DNA of 34,396 bases, from positions 1-34,396 of the forward strand of contig JAIPES010000019.1 of NCBI GenBank assembly GCA_021737045.1, in the 5' to 3' direction. The notes beneath the pieces were generated by a model that saw only the letters and a list, made by a program, of their open reading frames with translations, had not been told where the DNA came from and did no database searches. The first letter of the stretch is position 1. Every line of letters begins with the position of its first letter. The position numbers and the translations under genes were made by a program. Of this stretch, positions 15,585 to 21,618 are shown in pieces. This DNA is from Desulfobacteraceae bacterium. GTDB taxonomy: Bacteria; Desulfobacterota; Desulfobacteria; Desulfobacterales; Desulfosalsimonadaceae.

Positions 15585-17313
15585 GTTTTCGCGGATTGTC
15601 GCAGCACCAGGCCACGGCCCAGGCGCCCGGACCGATGTGGACCCCGGAGGTCATGGACATGGGCTGGAGCAGGATTTCTGCTTCAGGAAAAAGCCCGGCG
15701 ATGCGTTCTTTGACCGGGCCGGCCACCCATTGCCGGTTATCGGAATATTCCAGCAGCAAAAGGGGATGGGGGGCGTGGTTTAAGTCCTGCTGCAGTTGTT
15801 GTTCGGCAAATTTGATCTGGGCTTCGGCGTTTCGCACGATGCCGACTTTTTCCGCCCCATGGGAAAGGGGGCTGATCACCGGTTTCATGTGGAGCATGTC
15901 GCCGAAAAAGGCCCCGGTTTTCGACATCCGGCCCCCTGCGGCCAGGTATTTGAGCTCGTCGAGAAATATGTATTCCCCGCAGCGCTCAACAATGTTTCGG
16001 GCAAATGCGATCACCTGGTTTGCGCTTTGAACGCCGGCTGCATACCGGGCCGTGGCCGCGGCTATGGCCGCCAGGCGGCCCGAGGCCGCGCCGGTGTCAA
16101 TGACAAAAAACCGGTCATCCATGTCGTTTGCCGCCTTCCAGTCCATGGCCGTCTGGTAATTGCCGGTGTAGATCGAGCCCACGCACAGGTAAAGCACCCG
16201 GTCGTGCTGGGACAAAAGCCGGGCGTAATGCTGATGGCGTTCAAAATCCGAGGCCTGGGAGGTTGAGGCGCGCACGGCCCGGCGCATGGCCTGGTAAAGT
16301 TCCTCCGGGTCCATGCATGTTTCCGGGATGCAGCGGTCGCCCACGGTGACATAGCTTTCCAGCAGGGTGATGCCCAGCCGGCCGGCCAGGTGCCGGGATA
16401 TTGAGCCGGCCGCATCCGTGACAAGGTGCACCGGCGCAGCGGCGGCCGGCAGCCGGAAGGCGGCGGCCTGCTCGGCCATGTTGTCTTCGTTCCAGGAAAC
16501 AATGCGGCCCATCTGCCCGAGTTGTTTTCGCGCAGCAGAGCGGTCTGCGGTGTGCAGGTGAATTTTGGCGTACCCGCCGGTGTGAAAAACCGTCAGACTG
16601 TCGTGGTCTTGTGCGGCTGCCGGGTCCTGTGTACCGGAGTTCTCGTTTACCTCCACCACTGCATCCACGCAGAATCCGTTTTCCGCGGCTGCGGCATACT
16701 CCGGATCAATTTTGAGCCGGCCGGCAAAGATTTCGTGGATGGGGAGAAAGGGGCGGTCTTGTCCGCAAAAATCTGTAAAAAAGCCCTCCAGAAACACGAA
16801 CATGCCAAGGGCCCCGGCATCCACCACCTTGGCGGCGCTCAGTTCCCGGATCTGGCCGGTGCTGCTGTCAACTTCGGTCTGCATGGCATCTGTGACGGTT
16901 TTCAGGCCGCTTTGCGGGTTTTTAGGGTCGGGCAGGGCGGCTATGGCTTCGGCAAAAGCATCAATAACGGTGAGCATGGTGCCGGCCCGGGGTCTGGAAA
17001 TTGCACTGCGGGCATTCTGTGCCCCGGTTTGGGCGCACTGGTAAAGGGCTTTTAATCCGTTTGCGGCCAGAAGATCATTGACAAAACGGGCTGCGATGTT
17101 TCCGGAATTGCCCCTTGCGGCAAACAGAATCTGGTGCCCGGTTTTCTCCGGGCCCTGGTCTGAAACGTTTCTGAGCGGGGCCAGGGTGATCATGAGGTTT
17201 CGGCCCGTATCCCCGTCTGCCACGGGAAACACGTTGATCCGGTCAAGTACCGCCGACCATGCGGCCAGCCGCTCATAGCCGGTTAAAAGGGCCTGGTGAA
17301 AGTCTGCTGCCAT
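15547..17313 (-). CDS. DAK2-DegV fusion: FakA-like kinase joined to FakB-like fatty-acid-binding domain
   Basis: A 588-residue protein. Residues 1-205 are a DhaL/DAK2 nucleotide-binding domain with DGDTG (33-37) and RGNSG (67-71), the ATP/Mg motifs of fatty-acid kinase FakA. Residues about 210-285 match the FakA middle domain, including a Cys in GFCVDAVVEV and a His-x-His in YAKIHLHT, which in FakA bind zinc. Residues about 292-588 are a DegV/FakB domain with VTDAAGSIS, TSQASDF near 349 (FakB-type carboxylate site) and GGRMSKTGAFFGDML near 459. FakA and FakB are normally separate; together they phosphorylate free fatty acids to acyl-phosphate. The start follows the thioesterase stop by 1 nt (TAA-C-ATG); an ATG at 17334 adds seven residues. 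Confidence 0.87.
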   Translation of the reverse strand: MAADFHQALLTGYERLAAWSAVLDRINVFPVADGDTGRNLMITLAPLRNVSDQGPEKTGHQILFAARGNSGNIAARFVNDLLAANGLKALYQCAQTGAQNARSAISRPRAGTMLTVIDAFAEAIAALPDPKNPQSGLKTVTDAMQTEVDSSTGQIRELSAAKVVDAGALGMFVFLEGFFTDFCGQDRPFLPIHEIFAGRLKIDPEYAAAAENGFCVDAVVEVNENSGTQDPAAAQDHDSLTVFHTGGYAKIHLHTADRSAARKQLGQMGRIVSWNEDNMAEQAAAFRLPAAAAPVHLVTDAAGSISRHLAGRLGITLLESYVTVGDRCIPETCMDPEELYQAMRRAVRASTSQASDFERHQHYARLLSQHDRVLYLCVGSIYTGNYQTAMDWKAANDMDDRFFVIDTGAASGRLAAIAAATARYAAGVQSANQVIAFARNIVERCGEYIFLDELKYLAAGGRMSKTGAFFGDMLHMKPVISPLSHGAEKVGIVRNAEAQIKFAEQQLQQDLNHAPHPLLLLEYSDNRQWVAGPVKERIAGLFPEAEILLQPMSMTSGVHIGPGAWAVAWCCDNPRKHDPQEPLHVHES

Positions 17314-17314
17314 G

Positions 17315-17740
17315 TTATTCAAATCCGAGTGCATGCCGGATGGTATCCGGAATTTTAAAAAGGGTCTCCATCTCCGGGATTTTTACGGCCGCCTGCTGGC
17401 TTTTGCCTTTGGCAATAACCCGGCTGTCTTGTGTGAGGCGGATGATAAAATCCACGCCGATTTTGTAGTCCACTGCCGTGAGTTTGGCCCGGCAGACAAA
17501 CTCGTCGCGGAAGCGCAGGGGAAACACGTGCTTGATGCTGGTGCGGATGATGGGGAAAATGTGTTGGGTATCCGTGTAGACCCGGTAGAGGTCCACGCCC
17601 ATTTTCCGGAACAGGGCGTCGCGGGTGATGTCAAAGTATTTGAAGTAATTTCCGTGCCATACCACTTCCATGGGGTCCAGGTCATGGAAGGGGACCGTGA
17701 ATTTCACTTCACAGATTCTGTCGGTGTCTTCAGTTTTCAT
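17315..17740 (-). CDS. Acyl-CoA/acyl-ACP thioesterase (4HBT hotdog, YbgC-like)
   Basis: A 141-residue hotdog thioesterase. The N-terminal active-site signature HDLDPMEVVWHGNYFKYFD carries the catalytic Asp22 and the H-x-N turn of the 4-hydroxybenzoyl-CoA thioesterase/YbgC family; the rest (VFPLRFRDEF, LTAVDYKIG) fits the beta-sheet core. The length is normal. It is the first gene of the long minus operon, 75 nt from a predicted transcription start. It would release a free acid from a CoA or ACP thioester. Next to the DAK2-DegV fusion this suggests a release-then-phosphorylate route, but that is inference. Confidence 0.9.
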   Translation of the reverse strand: MKTEDTDRICEVKFTVPFHDLDPMEVVWHGNYFKYFDITRDALFRKMGVDLYRVYTDTQHIFPIIRTSIKHVFPLRFRDEFVCRAKLTAVDYKIGVDFIIRLTQDSRVIAKGKSQQAAVKIPEMETLFKIPDTIRHALGFE

Positions 17741-17770
17741 AAATCCTGTCCGGCTGCATAAAAATCCCGT

Positions 17771-17790
17771 TTCCTGTCAAAAGTCAGGAA
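17771..17790. promoter_or_regulatory. Palindrome in the operon leader
   Basis: TTCCTGTCAAAAGTCAGGAA has perfect 6-bp outer arms (TTCCTG/CAGGAA) and lies between the predicted transcription start and the thioesterase gene. It could be a repressor operator or an mRNA hairpin; no regulator gene is adjacent. Confidence 0.4.
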
Positions 17791-17821
17791 CTGCGAGGGT
17801 TGCTGTTACGGCGGTTTTGCC

Positions 17822-17850
17822 AATTTACCGGCACAGGGGGCGGCTGTCAA
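17822..17850 (-). promoter_or_regulatory. Sigma-70-type promoter of the minus biosynthetic operon
   Basis: On minus, TTGACA (17850-17845, perfect -35) and TAAATT (17827-17822) are separated by exactly 17 nt. Transcription would start near 17815, giving a leader of about 75 nt before the thioesterase gene. From here ten genes run to 5948 with 4-nt overlaps at most junctions, so this is probably the main promoter. Confidence 0.7.
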
Positions 17851-17949
17851 GAAAGACGTTTACAAAGGTTACTGATTCGTTCTTCTGATATGCCTGAGTA
17901 ACTTCAGCATCGTCATAACCAGGGCATAAGCAGCTTGTGGTGGTTTTCG

Positions 17950-18145
17950 CATGTGTCGGGGCGGGTGCGGTTTGTTTGTCTGCGGCGTGCTTTCGGCGAT
18001 CGGACCGGGGCTTTGGCTGGAATTTTAAAAACTCGGGCTGGTCGCCCTCAGACAGTTTAAAATTCCGGTCGCCAAAACCCCGGTCCGATCTTATGCCGAA
18101 ACCGCGCCAATGCAGCCAAACAAACCACCCCCGCCCCGCCCCATG
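17950..18145. repeat. Large imperfect palindrome A (about 195 bp)
   Basis: Left-arm landmarks GGTTTG, TTTCGGC and GATCGGACCGGGG recur inverted on the right as CCCCGGTCCGATC, GCCGAAA and CAAACC. The inner arms are AATTTTAAA and TTTAAAATT. The centre combines ACTCGGGC with GCCCTCAGACAG, a core also found inside palindrome C at 18441-18652. No protein is encoded. It would form a very long hairpin. Confidence 0.85.
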
Positions 18146-18220
18146 GCCAGCGCACTGGAAATATTCGGCAACAACTGGTCTTTACCAAGAGGTCTTTTGA
18201 ATTTGGACACCTAAAGGGTT

Positions 18221-18345
18221 GATGGCACCGTAAAAAGTCCAATATCTGCGTTACGCGTGATTTCTCAGAATTTCACGTACGGATAAGTACGCTGCATTCT
18301 TCGAAATCGCGCAAGCCTTGATCTTGAACTTTTTACGGCGCCATC
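18221..18345. repeat. 125-bp palindromic element B ending in GATGGC/GCCATC
   Basis: The ends GATGGCACCGTAAAAAGT and ACTTTTTACGGCGCCATC are inverted copies, with further interrupted pairing inside (GCGTTACGCG/CGCGCAAGC, TACGGATAAGTACGC). A terminal fragment of the same element (GATGGCACCGTAAAAAG) recurs at 20385-20401 beside the PlsC gene. Element size and terminal symmetry resemble a non-autonomous repeat (MITE-like), but no target duplication was established. Confidence 0.8.
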
Positions 18346-18440
18346 TGAAAATCGACTTTTTACGAGTGCGTCAAGGGTTGATCAACTCAAAAGGGGCTTT
18401 TCAATGTGTTTTACAGAATTATCGAATTTGAGCATGGTCC

Positions 18441-18652
18441 CCAAGGAAGCCCGAAGGACGGGGGCGGGTTTTTGAAGCGACATTGAGGGTTTTTGCGGGA
18501 AAATTCAGCCGATGCCGGAGCCGGAAAATTTCAAACTGTCTGAGGGCGCCTGCGCCCGAGTTTTTGAAATTTTGGCGAAGGCATCGGCTGAATCCGCAAA
18601 AACGATCAGGAGCGAAAAAACCCGGCCCCGGCCGAGGGGCTTCCTTCCTGGA
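18441..18652. repeat. Large imperfect palindrome C (about 212 bp)
   Basis: CCAAGGAAGCCC at the left is inverted as GGGGCTTCCTTCCTGG at the right. ATTCAGCCGATGCC pairs with GGCATCGGCTGAAT, and the centre is GTCTGAGGGCGCCTGCGCCC followed by GAGTTTTTG. It shares its central core with palindrome A and its outer arms with palindrome D (20426-20540), so it is a composite member of one repeat family. Confidence 0.85.
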
Positions 18653-18737
18653 AAAACAGCGGATGGTATAAAAAGCTTTTTATGAGGCCGTCAATCCTGT
18701 TGGAAAGAGAAAAGACGATATGCAAAATCTTTTCCCC

Positions 18738-18776
18738 TTGATTTCTTCGGCCTGTTTTTCCTATAAAATTAGGAAA
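18738..18776 (+). promoter_or_regulatory. Promoter and overlapping operator palindrome of the Xre gene
   Basis: TTGATT (18738-18743) and TATAAA (18762-18767) are 18 nt apart. The -10 sits inside the palindrome TTTCCTATAAAATTAGGAAA (18757-18776; 7-bp perfect arms, 6-bp spacer). This is a classic layout for autorepression by the helix-turn-helix protein encoded directly downstream. Confidence 0.6.
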
Positions 18777-18822
18777 CACGCATTGATGAAAAATCAGAAC
18801 ACAAGAAAAAGGAGATCCGTCC

Positions 18823-19062
18823 ATGCCCGTATTCGGAGATGAACTCAAGCGGTTGCGGCAGAAAAAACAGGTGAGCACAGGGCAGGTGGCCATGGCTGTG
18901 GGAATTCCCCAGTCTCGCTACAGTGAAATGGAAAAAGGCGTTCGGGTGGCCTCAGAGGGCCAGATCCAGCGGCTTGAAAAATACTACGAGGCTGAAGCCG
19001 GCGCCCTGGCCGCATTAATGAAAAAACAATGGCAGGATTTGATGCAGGCAGCTGCGGCATAG
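18823..19062 (+). CDS. Small Xre-family helix-turn-helix regulator
   Basis: A 79-residue protein with a lambda-Cro/C1-type HTH at about residues 8-50: LKRLRQKKQVSTGQVAMAVG, then IPQSRYSEMEKG as the recognition helix and turn. A short helical tail (residues 52-79) may mediate dimerisation. A good GGAG ribosome binding site precedes the ATG. The palindrome over its own -10 suggests autoregulation. It lies 99 nt upstream of hicB on the same strand. Because that HicB is short and lacks a DNA-binding domain, this protein might control the toxin-antitoxin pair, but nothing in the sequence proves it. Confidence 0.85.
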   Translation: MPVFGDELKRLRQKKQVSTGQVAMAVGIPQSRYSEMEKGVRVASEGQIQRLEKYYEAEAGALAALMKKQWQDLMQAAAA

Positions 19063-19097
19063 CTGTTTGCAGTTTTTAAACTGTATGCCGGCCTCTT

Positions 19098-19127
19098 TTC
19101 GACTTTGGTTTTATAACCTGTTATATT
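19098..19127 (+). promoter_or_regulatory. hicBA promoter with operator-like palindrome
   Basis: TTCGAC (19098-19103) and TATATT (19122-19127) are 18 nt apart, with the palindrome ATAACCTGTTAT (19113-19124) overlapping the -10. The site fits an autoregulated toxin-antitoxin promoter. Confidence 0.5.
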
Positions 19128-19161
19128 GGAACAAAATAAAGGAAAACATGGGAGAGGTGGC

Positions 19162-19371
19162 ATGAAAACATATACGGCAATCATTGAGAAATGCCCTGAA
19201 ACCAATCTGTATGTTGGTTTTGTCCCGGGATTTCCGGGTGCCCATTCTCAAGGGGAAACGCTGGACGAACTGAATCAGAATCTAAGGGAAGTGATCCAAA
19301 TGCTTCTCGAGGATGGAGAGCCTATGCTGGAAACCGAATTTGTGGGCACTCAAACTGTTTTGGTGGCGTAA
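19162..19371 (+). CDS. hicB: HicB-family antitoxin (short form)
   Basis: A 69-residue HicB/UPF0150 domain: YTAIIEKCPETNLYVGFVPGFPGAHSQGET is the partial RNase-H-like sheet and LDELNQNLREVIQMLLED the helix. The start was taken at the ATG after GGGAGAGGTGG; an upstream in-frame ATG at 19126 overlaps the predicted -10. No C-terminal HTH or ribbon-helix-helix domain is present, unlike longer HicB proteins. The stop codon abuts the hicA ATG (TAAATG), so the pair is translationally coupled, in the order antitoxin then toxin. It would bind and neutralise HicA. Confidence 0.92.
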   Translation: MKTYTAIIEKCPETNLYVGFVPGFPGAHSQGETLDELNQNLREVIQMLLEDGEPMLETEFVGTQTVLVA

Positions 19372-19596
19372 ATGGGTTCTGTGCCGGTCCTGAAACCAAA
19401 AGAGGTGGCCAGGATCCTTCAAAAAATGGGATTTTCTGAGGTGCGTCAGAGGGGTGCACATAAACAGTTTCGACACAAGGATGGCCGGAAAACGACCGTG
19501 CCGTTCCACCCTGGAAAGGACATATCTCCAATCCTGCTGAAACAGATTGCCCGGGATATTAAAGTATCCCTGGAGGAATTTTTGCAGTACAGATAG
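19372..19596 (+). CDS. hicA: HicA-family mRNA interferase toxin
   Basis: A 74-residue double-stranded-RNA-binding-like fold. KEVARILQKMGFSEVRQRGAHKQFRH holds the active His30 in G-A-H (usually G-S-H), and KTTVPFHPGKDISPILLKQIARDI is the conserved second half. HicA toxins cut mRNA independently of the ribosome to arrest growth; HicB blocks them. Only 9 nt separate its end from the convergent PlsC gene, with no clear terminator. All conserved elements are intact, so the toxin is probably active. Confidence 0.92.
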   Translation: MGSVPVLKPKEVARILQKMGFSEVRQRGAHKQFRHKDGRKTTVPFHPGKDISPILLKQIARDIKVSLEEFLQYR

Positions 19597-19605
19597 TGTA
19601 AGCGT

Positions 19606-20358
19606 TTAAGCGTCTGCTGTCTGCTGTTTTTCTATATCTTCCAGTTCGTGGATGATTTTTTCGCGCACCATCAGGGCGGTTTCCTCAGGCGACAGGTGGC
19701 TGAATTGTTCATACGGGATTTCGGGCATGACCCGAACCCGGATGTCGCATTTTCCGTGGAAATTGATGCTGTATTTGGGCAGGGCCTTGTTGGTGCCCGA
19801 GATCACGATGGGCTGGATCGGGGCCTGATGTTCTGTGGCCAGGATAAAGGCGCCAGACTTGAAATTCCGGACATTGCCGTCCGGCGACCGGGTACCTTCC
19901 GGGAAAATCAGCACGGAACTTCCTTCGTCCAGGGCTTTTTTGCAGTCCTTCATCATCCTGGTAATGCTTCGCTTGTCCCCGCGTTTTAATTCAATGTAGC
20001 GGTTAAACCGCATGTTCCACCCGATCAGGGGAACCTTGAAAATTTCGCTTTTGGACACAAACTTGAAGTGGCAAAACAGATTGAACAGCACCAGGATGTC
20101 GAGCAGGGACTGATGATTGGACACCACCACCCGGGCTTTTTTGGAATCGATGTGCTCCCGGCCCTGGATGCGGATTTTCCATGCCGGGATAATCCAGGTG
20201 TAGAGCGCTCCCCAAAAGCAGGTAAACTGCTGGAGAATCACCAGCCGCCGGTCAAAGGCCACGGTGGCGACCTTGATGACAAGTGCGGCCAGAAAAAAGA
20301 TTACCGAGGTAATACCCACAAAACTGAACCAGGCAATTGCAATCAAACGGTTTTTCAT
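19606..20358 (-). CDS. plsC: 1-acyl-sn-glycerol-3-phosphate acyltransferase
   Basis: A 250-residue PlsC-family protein with an N-terminal membrane helix (about 6-32), the acyltransferase motif NHQSLLD (HX4D), the phosphate-binding FPEGTRS, and the intermediate motif around FNRYIELKRGD. It makes phosphatidic acid from lysophosphatidic acid at the inner membrane. The ATG at 20358 was preferred because GGTGA lies 8 nt upstream; a GTG at 20370 adds four residues. No partner gene follows. It could be housekeeping or serve the lipid cluster; nothing in the sequence decides. Confidence 0.93.
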   Translation of the reverse strand: MKNRLIAIAWFSFVGITSVIFFLAALVIKVATVAFDRRLVILQQFTCFWGALYTWIIPAWKIRIQGREHIDSKKARVVVSNHQSLLDILVLFNLFCHFKFVSKSEIFKVPLIGWNMRFNRYIELKRGDKRSITRMMKDCKKALDEGSSVLIFPEGTRSPDGNVRNFKSGAFILATEHQAPIQPIVISGTNKALPKYSINFHGKCDIRVRVMPEIPYEQFSHLSPEETALMVREKIIHELEDIEKQQTADA

Positions 20359-20425
20359 AAAAATTTTCACCGGATTTAAGGTCTGATGGCACCGTAAAAA
20401 GCTTTTTACCGCGGCCGCTGTTTTT

Positions 20426-20540
20426 ACAGGAAGGAAGCCCTGCGGCCGGGGTCAGTTTTTTTGCTCCTGAGCGTTTACAGAGGTTTCTGTAAACGCTCAA
20501 TGTCGCTTCAAAAACCGACCCCGCCCTTGGACTTCCTTGG
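20426..20540. repeat. Palindrome D (about 115 bp)
   Basis: Left ACAGGAAGGAAGCCC...GAGCGTTTACAG pairs with right CTGTAAACGCTC...GGACTTCCTTGG around a 6-nt loop. The right arm, inverted, matches the left arm of palindrome C (GTTTTTGAAGCGACATTGAG), so C and D belong to one family, D lacking the C centre. Confidence 0.85.
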
Positions 20541-20565
20541 AAGTCCTAAAACGGATATCACCGTC

Positions 20566-20652
20566 AACCACTAAAGAGGCAACTTATTGATTTTACTTAA
20601 CACTTAATCACTTAAAACTTAACACTGCCTGTAAAAAAGACTTTTTACAGGC
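20566..20652 (-). repeat. Heptad repeat element, copy 2 with hairpin
   Basis: Read on minus: hairpin GCCTGTAAAAAG/CTTTTTTACAGGC-type, then AGTGTTAAGTTTTAAGTG, ATTAAGTG, TTAAGTAAAATCAATAAG and a terminal GTGGTTG. The hairpin with its T-run could terminate transcription. Confidence 0.85.
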
Positions 20653-20739
20653 TTATCAAGGTCTATAAGGAGAAAAATCTTTGGATGAGGTTATAAACGC
20701 GGATCAGCGGTTATTTCAAGGAAAAAATCGGATGGGCGC

Positions 20740-21246
20740 ATGGAATTAACCGCTATTGCCGCAGCCGTGGTGCTGATCTTCTGCTGTGTTGCGGGTATTC
20801 TGCTGGTGCCGCTGGGAATGCCCGGAACCTTTGTGATCCTGGCCGGGGCAGTGGTCTATAACCTGATTTGCGGCGCCATGGTGTTTTCCCTGGCAGTTCT
20901 GGCGCTGTTGCTGGCTCTGGCCATAGTCGGCGAGGTGCTGGAATATGTGCTGGGAATGCGCATGGCCACCAAAAGGGGGGCTTCCCGGTATGCGGCTTTT
21001 GGCGGGATTGTCGGGGGCATTGTGGGTGCGTTTGCCGGAGTGCCGGTTTTTTTGATCGGACCGGTTATTGGTTTGTTTGCCGGGGTTTTTATGGGCGCGT
21101 TTGTCGTGGAGCTGGCGGTGAAAAAAGATGCAACGGCATCCCTGCGCTCGGCCACAGGTGCTTTTTACGGGCGGATGGGCGCGGTTCTGGCCAAAACCCT
21201 GGTGGGCTGTGCCATGGTGATTGTGCTATGGATGCAGGCGTTTTGA
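20740..21246 (+). CDS. DUF456 family membrane protein
   Basis: A 168-residue polytopic membrane protein rich in Gly, Ala and Val. Helices lie at about 4-24, 27-47, 50-70, 86-108 (glycine-rich GGIVGGIVGAFAGVP), 110-130 and 150-166. The glycine-zipper middle and PLGMPGTF near the N-terminus match DUF456, a family of unknown function. It has no coupled neighbour; the following gene is preceded by its own regulatory leader. A role in membrane integrity is often guessed for such proteins, but nothing here supports a specific function. Confidence 0.85.
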   Translation: MELTAIAAAVVLIFCCVAGILLVPLGMPGTFVILAGAVVYNLICGAMVFSLAVLALLLALAIVGEVLEYVLGMRMATKRGASRYAAFGGIVGGIVGAFAGVPVFLIGPVIGLFAGVFMGAFVVELAVKKDATASLRSATGAFYGRMGAVLAKTLVGCAMVIVLWMQAF

Positions 21247-21277
21247 TCCTTTTTTTCGGCCATGACACTGGATTTTT

Positions 21278-21316
21278 CACAATTGTGTTGACAGGTTAAA
21301 ATAAATATCCTAACTG
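21278..21316 (+). promoter_or_regulatory. Probable promoter of the Phe-leader transcript
   Basis: A perfect TTGACA (21288-21293) stands 17 nt before TAACTG, a weak -10. An alternative pairing is TTTTCA with TAAAAT at 17 nt. The perfect palindrome CACAATTGTG (21278-21287) abuts the -35 and could be an operator. Either choice would transcribe the leader peptide starting at 21360. Confidence 0.4.
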
Positions 21317-21359
21317 TAAGTCAATATCATGTTCATAAATCAGCAGGGAATTTTTTGAT

Positions 21360-21446
21360 ATGCAGTTGACCGGCGGTTGCCAAAATCTGATGTTTTCTTT
21401 TGGGCGCTTCTTTTTTGGCTTTAGAAGCGTCCATCCGGCGGTGTAG
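21360..21446 (+). CDS. Phe-rich leader peptide (attenuation)
   Basis: A 28-codon open frame with an AGGGA ribosome binding site 10 nt upstream of its ATG. Its middle reads FSFGRFFFGF: six Phe codons within ten, four of them (TTC TTT TTT, GGC, TTT) nearly adjacent. It is followed 30 nt later by a strong terminator hairpin and lies upstream of a fused DAHP synthase/prephenate dehydratase. This is the classic layout of pheL-type transcription attenuation: with Phe plentiful the ribosome passes and the terminator forms; with Phe scarce it stalls on the Phe codons. The peptide is unrelated in sequence to enterobacterial PheL apart from the Phe run. It is too short for routine gene finders. Confidence 0.8.
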   Translation: MQLTGGCQNLMFSFGRFFFGFRSVHPAV

Positions 21447-21476
21447 CATGCAGTAAAAATCAGCAAACGCACACAG

Positions 21477-21513
21477 CCCCGGGTGGACAGACCATGTCCG
21501 CCCGGGGTTTTTT
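21477..21513 (+). terminator. Attenuator terminator hairpin
   Basis: CCCCGGGTGGAC (21477-21488) pairs with GTCCGCCCGGGG (21496-21507), 12 bp with one G-T, loop of 7 nt, followed by TTTTTT. It is an intrinsic terminator placed between the leader peptide and the structural gene. Confidence 0.85.
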
Positions 21514-21522
21514 GTTTAAAAG

Positions 21523-21552
21523 ACCCCGGGGGATGCTTCCCCGGGGTTTTTT
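21523..21552 (+). terminator. Second terminator-like hairpin in the leader
   Basis: ACCCCGGGG (21523-21531) pairs with CCCCGGGGT (21539-21547), then TTTTTT. Because its arms are self-complementary to the arms of the first hairpin, alternative pairing (antiterminator) between the two is possible. A further GC palindrome lies at 21565-21580. Confidence 0.75.
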
Positions 21553-21618
21553 CGTCTGGCACCAGCCCGGGGGCCCCGGCAAATAAAAATGTCATGTTGG
21601 AAACACAGGAGGTCAAAG

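Larger units (their letters stand above)
17741..18822. other. Gene-free repeat-rich interval between the biosynthetic operon and the Xre gene
   Basis: 1082 bp without a credible gene. It holds the operon promoter and leader palindrome at the left end, palindromes A, B and C, a short ATAAAAAGCTTTTTAT palindrome near 18668-18683 and the Xre promoter at the right end. Short open frames here only reflect palindrome composition. Confidence 0.7.
20359..20739. other. Gene-free repeat region between plsC and the DUF456 gene
   Basis: 381 bp with no gene. It contains a fragment of element B with a CCGTAAAAAGCTTTTTACCG palindrome (20392-20411), palindrome D (20426-20540) and heptad-repeat copy 2 with its hairpin (20566-20652). 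The last 80 bp before 20740 are probably the promoter and leader of the DUF456 gene; no clear -35/-10 pair was seen. Confidence 0.7.

Noticed and set aside
17937-18242. Short open frames within palindrome A
   Set aside because: Both strands show equivalent frames because the sequence is palindromic; no start signal or protein character.
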